Assembly: GCA_947455285.1 (NCBI GenBank)
Contig: CANGOK010000169.1
Coordinates: 1-7,338, forward strand
Direction: 5' to 3'
Origin: Beijerinckiaceae bacterium
Lineage (GTDB): Bacteria > Pseudomonadota > Alphaproteobacteria > Rhizobiales > Beijerinckiaceae
Length of the DNA: 7,338 nucleotides
In this document: positions 5,550 to 7,338 of the stretch, piece after piece
Layout of the letters: each line of letters opens with the position of its first letter
Position numbering within the stretch: position 1 is the stretch's first letter
Made by a program: the position numbers and the translations under genes
Notes under the pieces: model-generated
Database searches by the model: none
Told to the model about the DNA's origin: nothing
What the model saw: only the letters and a program-made list of their open reading frames with translations

Positions 5550-5787
5550 GCTTGAAGCTCCTTGCGTGCGGCCGCGCCAGCGCACAGATGGTCCGCCGCG
5601 GCGCGCGATGCAAGCGCAAAGAACGGTTCGTCCTCGACCGCATGGCTCTGCGATGCAAAGTTCATGTCTGTCAGGCGAAGCTACAGGTCAGATATTCCGT
5701 TGATGGCGTGGTCGGACGTCGGCGCCAGAGGTTGACGCCGCTGCACGGCGCGCGCATCAGGGCGGACCATTTCGAGCGGACTCGCAC
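5550..5787. promoter_or_regulatory. Divergent intergenic region between ubiK and lgt
   Basis: These 238 bases should hold the outward promoters of both genes. The best forward candidate is TTGACG (5732-5737) with CATCAG 17 bases on (5755-5760), a fair -35 but a poor -10. No convincing leftward promoter was found. The nonamer GCGATGCAA occurs twice in direct orientation (5605-5613, 5650-5658). No RNA gene or plausible small ORF is visible; open frames here are low-complexity shadows. Confidence 0.4.
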
Positions 5788-6603
5788 ATGCTCCCGGCGT
5801 TCATTGAATATCCGCAAATCGATCCCGTCGCTTTCAGCATTGGGCCCCTTCCCATCCGCTGGTACGCCCTCGCCTATATCGCGGGTCTCCTGCTGGGCTG
5901 GGCCTATGCGCGCAAGCTCGCTGGCGACGATCGGCTGTGGGGCGCAGTTTCCCGCCCCAGCGTCATCAGTCTTGATGATCTGCTCGTCTATGCGGCGCTG
6001 GGCGTCGTCGTCGGCGGCCGTCTTGGTTATGTGCTTTTCTACAATCCCGCCTTCTATCTTGCGAACCCCGGCGAGATCATCGCTGTCTGGCGCGGCGGCA
6101 TGTCCTTCCACGGGGGTCTTGCAGGCGCGGCGCTTGGCGTCTGGTATTTCGCGCGGCGCACGCAGGTTTCTGCGCTGACGGTGGCCGATATTTGTTCTGC
6201 GGTCGTTCCCATCGGCCTTTGCCTTGGCCGCATCGCCAATTTCATCAAGCCGGAATTGTGGGGACGTGAGACCGATGTTCCCTGGGCCATGGTCTTTCCC
6301 GACGCTGGTCCCATGCCGCGTCATCCAAGCCAGCTTTATGAGGCGGGGCTTGAAGGCGTCGCGCTGTTCATCGTGCTGTTCTTCGTCGTGAAGGCCGGAG
6401 GCTTGCGTCGTCCCGGCCTTGTCACGGGCGTCTTCGCCATCGGCTATGGATTGGCGCGCATCTTCTGCGAATTCTATCGCGAGCCCGATCCGCAGCTTGG
6501 GTTCCTCTTCGGCGGCGCCACCATGGGCATGTTGCTGTCGCTGCCGCTCATCGCCATCGGCGCTGGCTTCGTCGTTCACGCATTGCGCAAGGCCAAGGCA
6601 TGA
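5788..6603 (+). CDS. lgt: Prolipoprotein diacylglyceryl transferase
   Basis: A 271-residue inner-membrane enzyme that moves a diacylglyceryl group from phosphatidylglycerol to the lipobox cysteine of prolipoproteins, the first step of lipoprotein maturation. About seven hydrophobic segments are visible (roughly 25-41, 62-84, 109-122, 132-152, 189-201, 210-226, 242-265). Conserved motifs are intact: IRWY (Y26), VGGRLGYVLFYN (75-86), MSFHGGL (H108), the Lgt signature GRIANFIKPELWGR (147-160, with R148, N151, E156, G159), RHPSQLYEA (178-186), and GYGLARIFCEFYREP (Y220, R224, E228). These line up with E. coli residues Y26, H103, R143, N146, E151, G154, Y235, R239 and E243. The ATG at 5788 gives the expected N-terminus before IDPVAFSIG; its ribosome binding site is weak (GAG within GAGCGG). 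Its stop overlaps the next start in ATGA. Confidence 0.97.
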   Translation: MLPAFIEYPQIDPVAFSIGPLPIRWYALAYIAGLLLGWAYARKLAGDDRLWGAVSRPSVISLDDLLVYAALGVVVGGRLGYVLFYNPAFYLANPGEIIAVWRGGMSFHGGLAGAALGVWYFARRTQVSALTVADICSAVVPIGLCLGRIANFIKPELWGRETDVPWAMVFPDAGPMPRHPSQLYEAGLEGVALFIVLFFVVKAGGLRRPGLVTGVFAIGYGLARIFCEFYREPDPQLGFLFGGATMGMLLSLPLIAIGAGFVVHALRKAKA

Positions 6604-7338
6604 GCGCGCTTGAGGATTATCTGCGCGACCTCATCGCGCACGAAGGGCCCCTTACGCTGGAGCGTTTCATGGGGCTGGCCCTCGGCCATCCCACCATGGG
6701 CTATTACATCACGCGCGATCCCTTCGGTGTCGCCGGCGATTTCACTACAGCGCCCGAGATCAGCCAGATGTTTGGTGAATTGATTGGGCTCTGGGCGGCG
6801 GAGACATGGGCCGCCATGGGCGCGCCGGCGCATTTGCATCTCGTTGAATTGGGGCCGGGACGCGGCACGTTGATGAAGGACGCGCTGCGGGCCGCAAGCG
6901 TTGCGCCCGCCTTCGCCAATGTGATCGAAGCCCATCTCGTCGAGACTTCGCCAGTGCTGGCGCAGGCGCAGAAGCAGACGCTCGCAGGAACGCAGATTCC
7001 CGTATCATGGCACAGCGCGATCGAGACGATCCCGCCGGGGCCGGCGATCTTCATCGCCAATGAATTTTTCGACGCTTTGCCTGTGCGTCACTATGTGAAG
7101 GACGCTGGCGTCTGGCGCGAGCGGTTGGTGGGGCTGGATGCTCATGGGCGCTTCGCCTTCGGACTTTCACGGGAAGCGGAAGTGAGCATCAGGGTAGACG
7201 CACCGCAGGGCGCGGTGATCGAAGTCGGCGCAATCGGCCAGCGCATCATGACGACGCTCGCGACGCGTCTCGTGGAGCAGGGCGGCGCCGCGCTCATCAT
7301 CGATTACGGTTATGTCGAGACCGCGCTCGGCGAGACCT
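6600..7338 (+). CDS. MidA/NDUFAF7-family SAM-dependent methyltransferase (partial, 5' part)
   Basis: The first 246 codons of a class I methyltransferase; the frame is open to the window edge, and the family is usually near 350-380 residues. Eukaryotic relatives (NDUFAF7, MidA) methylate an arginine of respiratory complex I during assembly. A similar role in bacteria is plausible but inferred. Visible motifs: HPTMGYYITRDPFGVAGDFTTAPEIS (30-55), in which GDFTTAPEIS is diagnostic of the family, QMFGELIGLW (56-65), SAM-binding LVELGPGRGTLM (81-92), HLVETSP (112-118), IANEFFDALPVR (152-163) and ALIIDYGY (231-238). The ATG at 6600 shares ATGA with the stop of lgt, so the two are very probably cotranscribed and translationally coupled. 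No truncation or frameshift is seen before the window ends. Confidence 0.93.
   Translation, partial: MSALEDYLRDLIAHEGPLTLERFMGLALGHPTMGYYITRDPFGVAGDFTTAPEISQMFGELIGLWAAETWAAMGAPAHLHLVELGPGRGTLMKDALRAASVAPAFANVIEAHLVETSPVLAQAQKQTLAGTQIPVSWHSAIETIPPGPAIFIANEFFDALPVRHYVKDAGVWRERLVGLDAHGRFAFGLSREAEVSIRVDAPQGAVIEVGAIGQRIMTTLATRLVEQGGAALIIDYGYVETALGET

Noticed and set aside
4387..5703. 438-codon rightward open frame antisense to trxB
   Set aside because: It runs through trxB, the trxB-ubiK gap, ubiK and beyond, and its translation has no recognisable domain. Long antisense frames are expected where third positions are nearly all G/C; trxB and ubiK on the other strand have full family motifs.
5671..6579. 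302-codon leftward open frame antisense to lgt
   Set aside because: Lgt has complete catalytic motifs and a membrane pattern. The antisense product is a charged, low-complexity sequence without family features, consistent with a codon-bias shadow.
1..7338. Mobile elements, CRISPR arrays, tRNA or rRNA genes
   Set aside because: No transposase or integrase frame, no terminal inverted repeats with target duplications, no regularly spaced repeats and no tRNA-like cloverleaf were seen on either strand.

Overview
The window looks like chromosomal DNA of an alphaproteobacterium, most likely of the order Hyphomicrobiales (Rhizobiales). The grounds are high GC with strong G/C preference at third codon positions, an LsrB/VtlR-type LysR regulator directly behind trxB, and a ubiK / lgt / MidA-type methyltransferase block. 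Both arrangements are, from memory, typical of that order. The genus cannot be fixed from the sequence alone.

Layout. A fragment of a rightward gene ends at base 65. Five leftward genes follow, listed here in transcription order (right to left): trxB (thioredoxin reductase), a LysR-type regulator resembling LsrB/VtlR, and three paralogous periplasmic substrate-binding proteins of the NMT1/SsuA-like class (SBP1, SBP2, SBP3). To the right of trxB, ubiK is also leftward. After a 238-base divergent spacer come the rightward genes lgt and a MidA/NDUFAF7-like methyltransferase, which share a 4-base ATGA overlap. The methyltransferase runs off the right edge.

How the parts fit. ubiK, lgt, the methyltransferase and trxB are housekeeping genes for ubiquinone synthesis, lipoprotein modification, probably respiratory complex assembly, and thiol redox balance. 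The accessory part is the SBP trio. It has no permease or ATPase gene in the window, and it sits directly behind a regulator of a family known to control both stress functions and, through AbcR small RNAs, ABC-transporter substrate-binding proteins. The three SBPs share a framework but differ at loops likely to line the ligand pocket, so they may feed one transporter with related ligands.

Non-coding structure is where the window is least ordinary. A hairpin covers the ribosome binding site of SBP1 and also fits a LysR T-N11-A dyad. There is a second copy of the anti-Shine-Dalgarno strand upstream, two mutually exclusive hairpins between SBP1 and SBP2, a perfect stem-loop over both stop codons at the left convergent junction, and a perfect hairpin just before the trxB ribosome binding site. 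All are read by eye. I did not find a wholly new system; the SBP trio, its regulator and the leader structures are the best candidates for follow-up.
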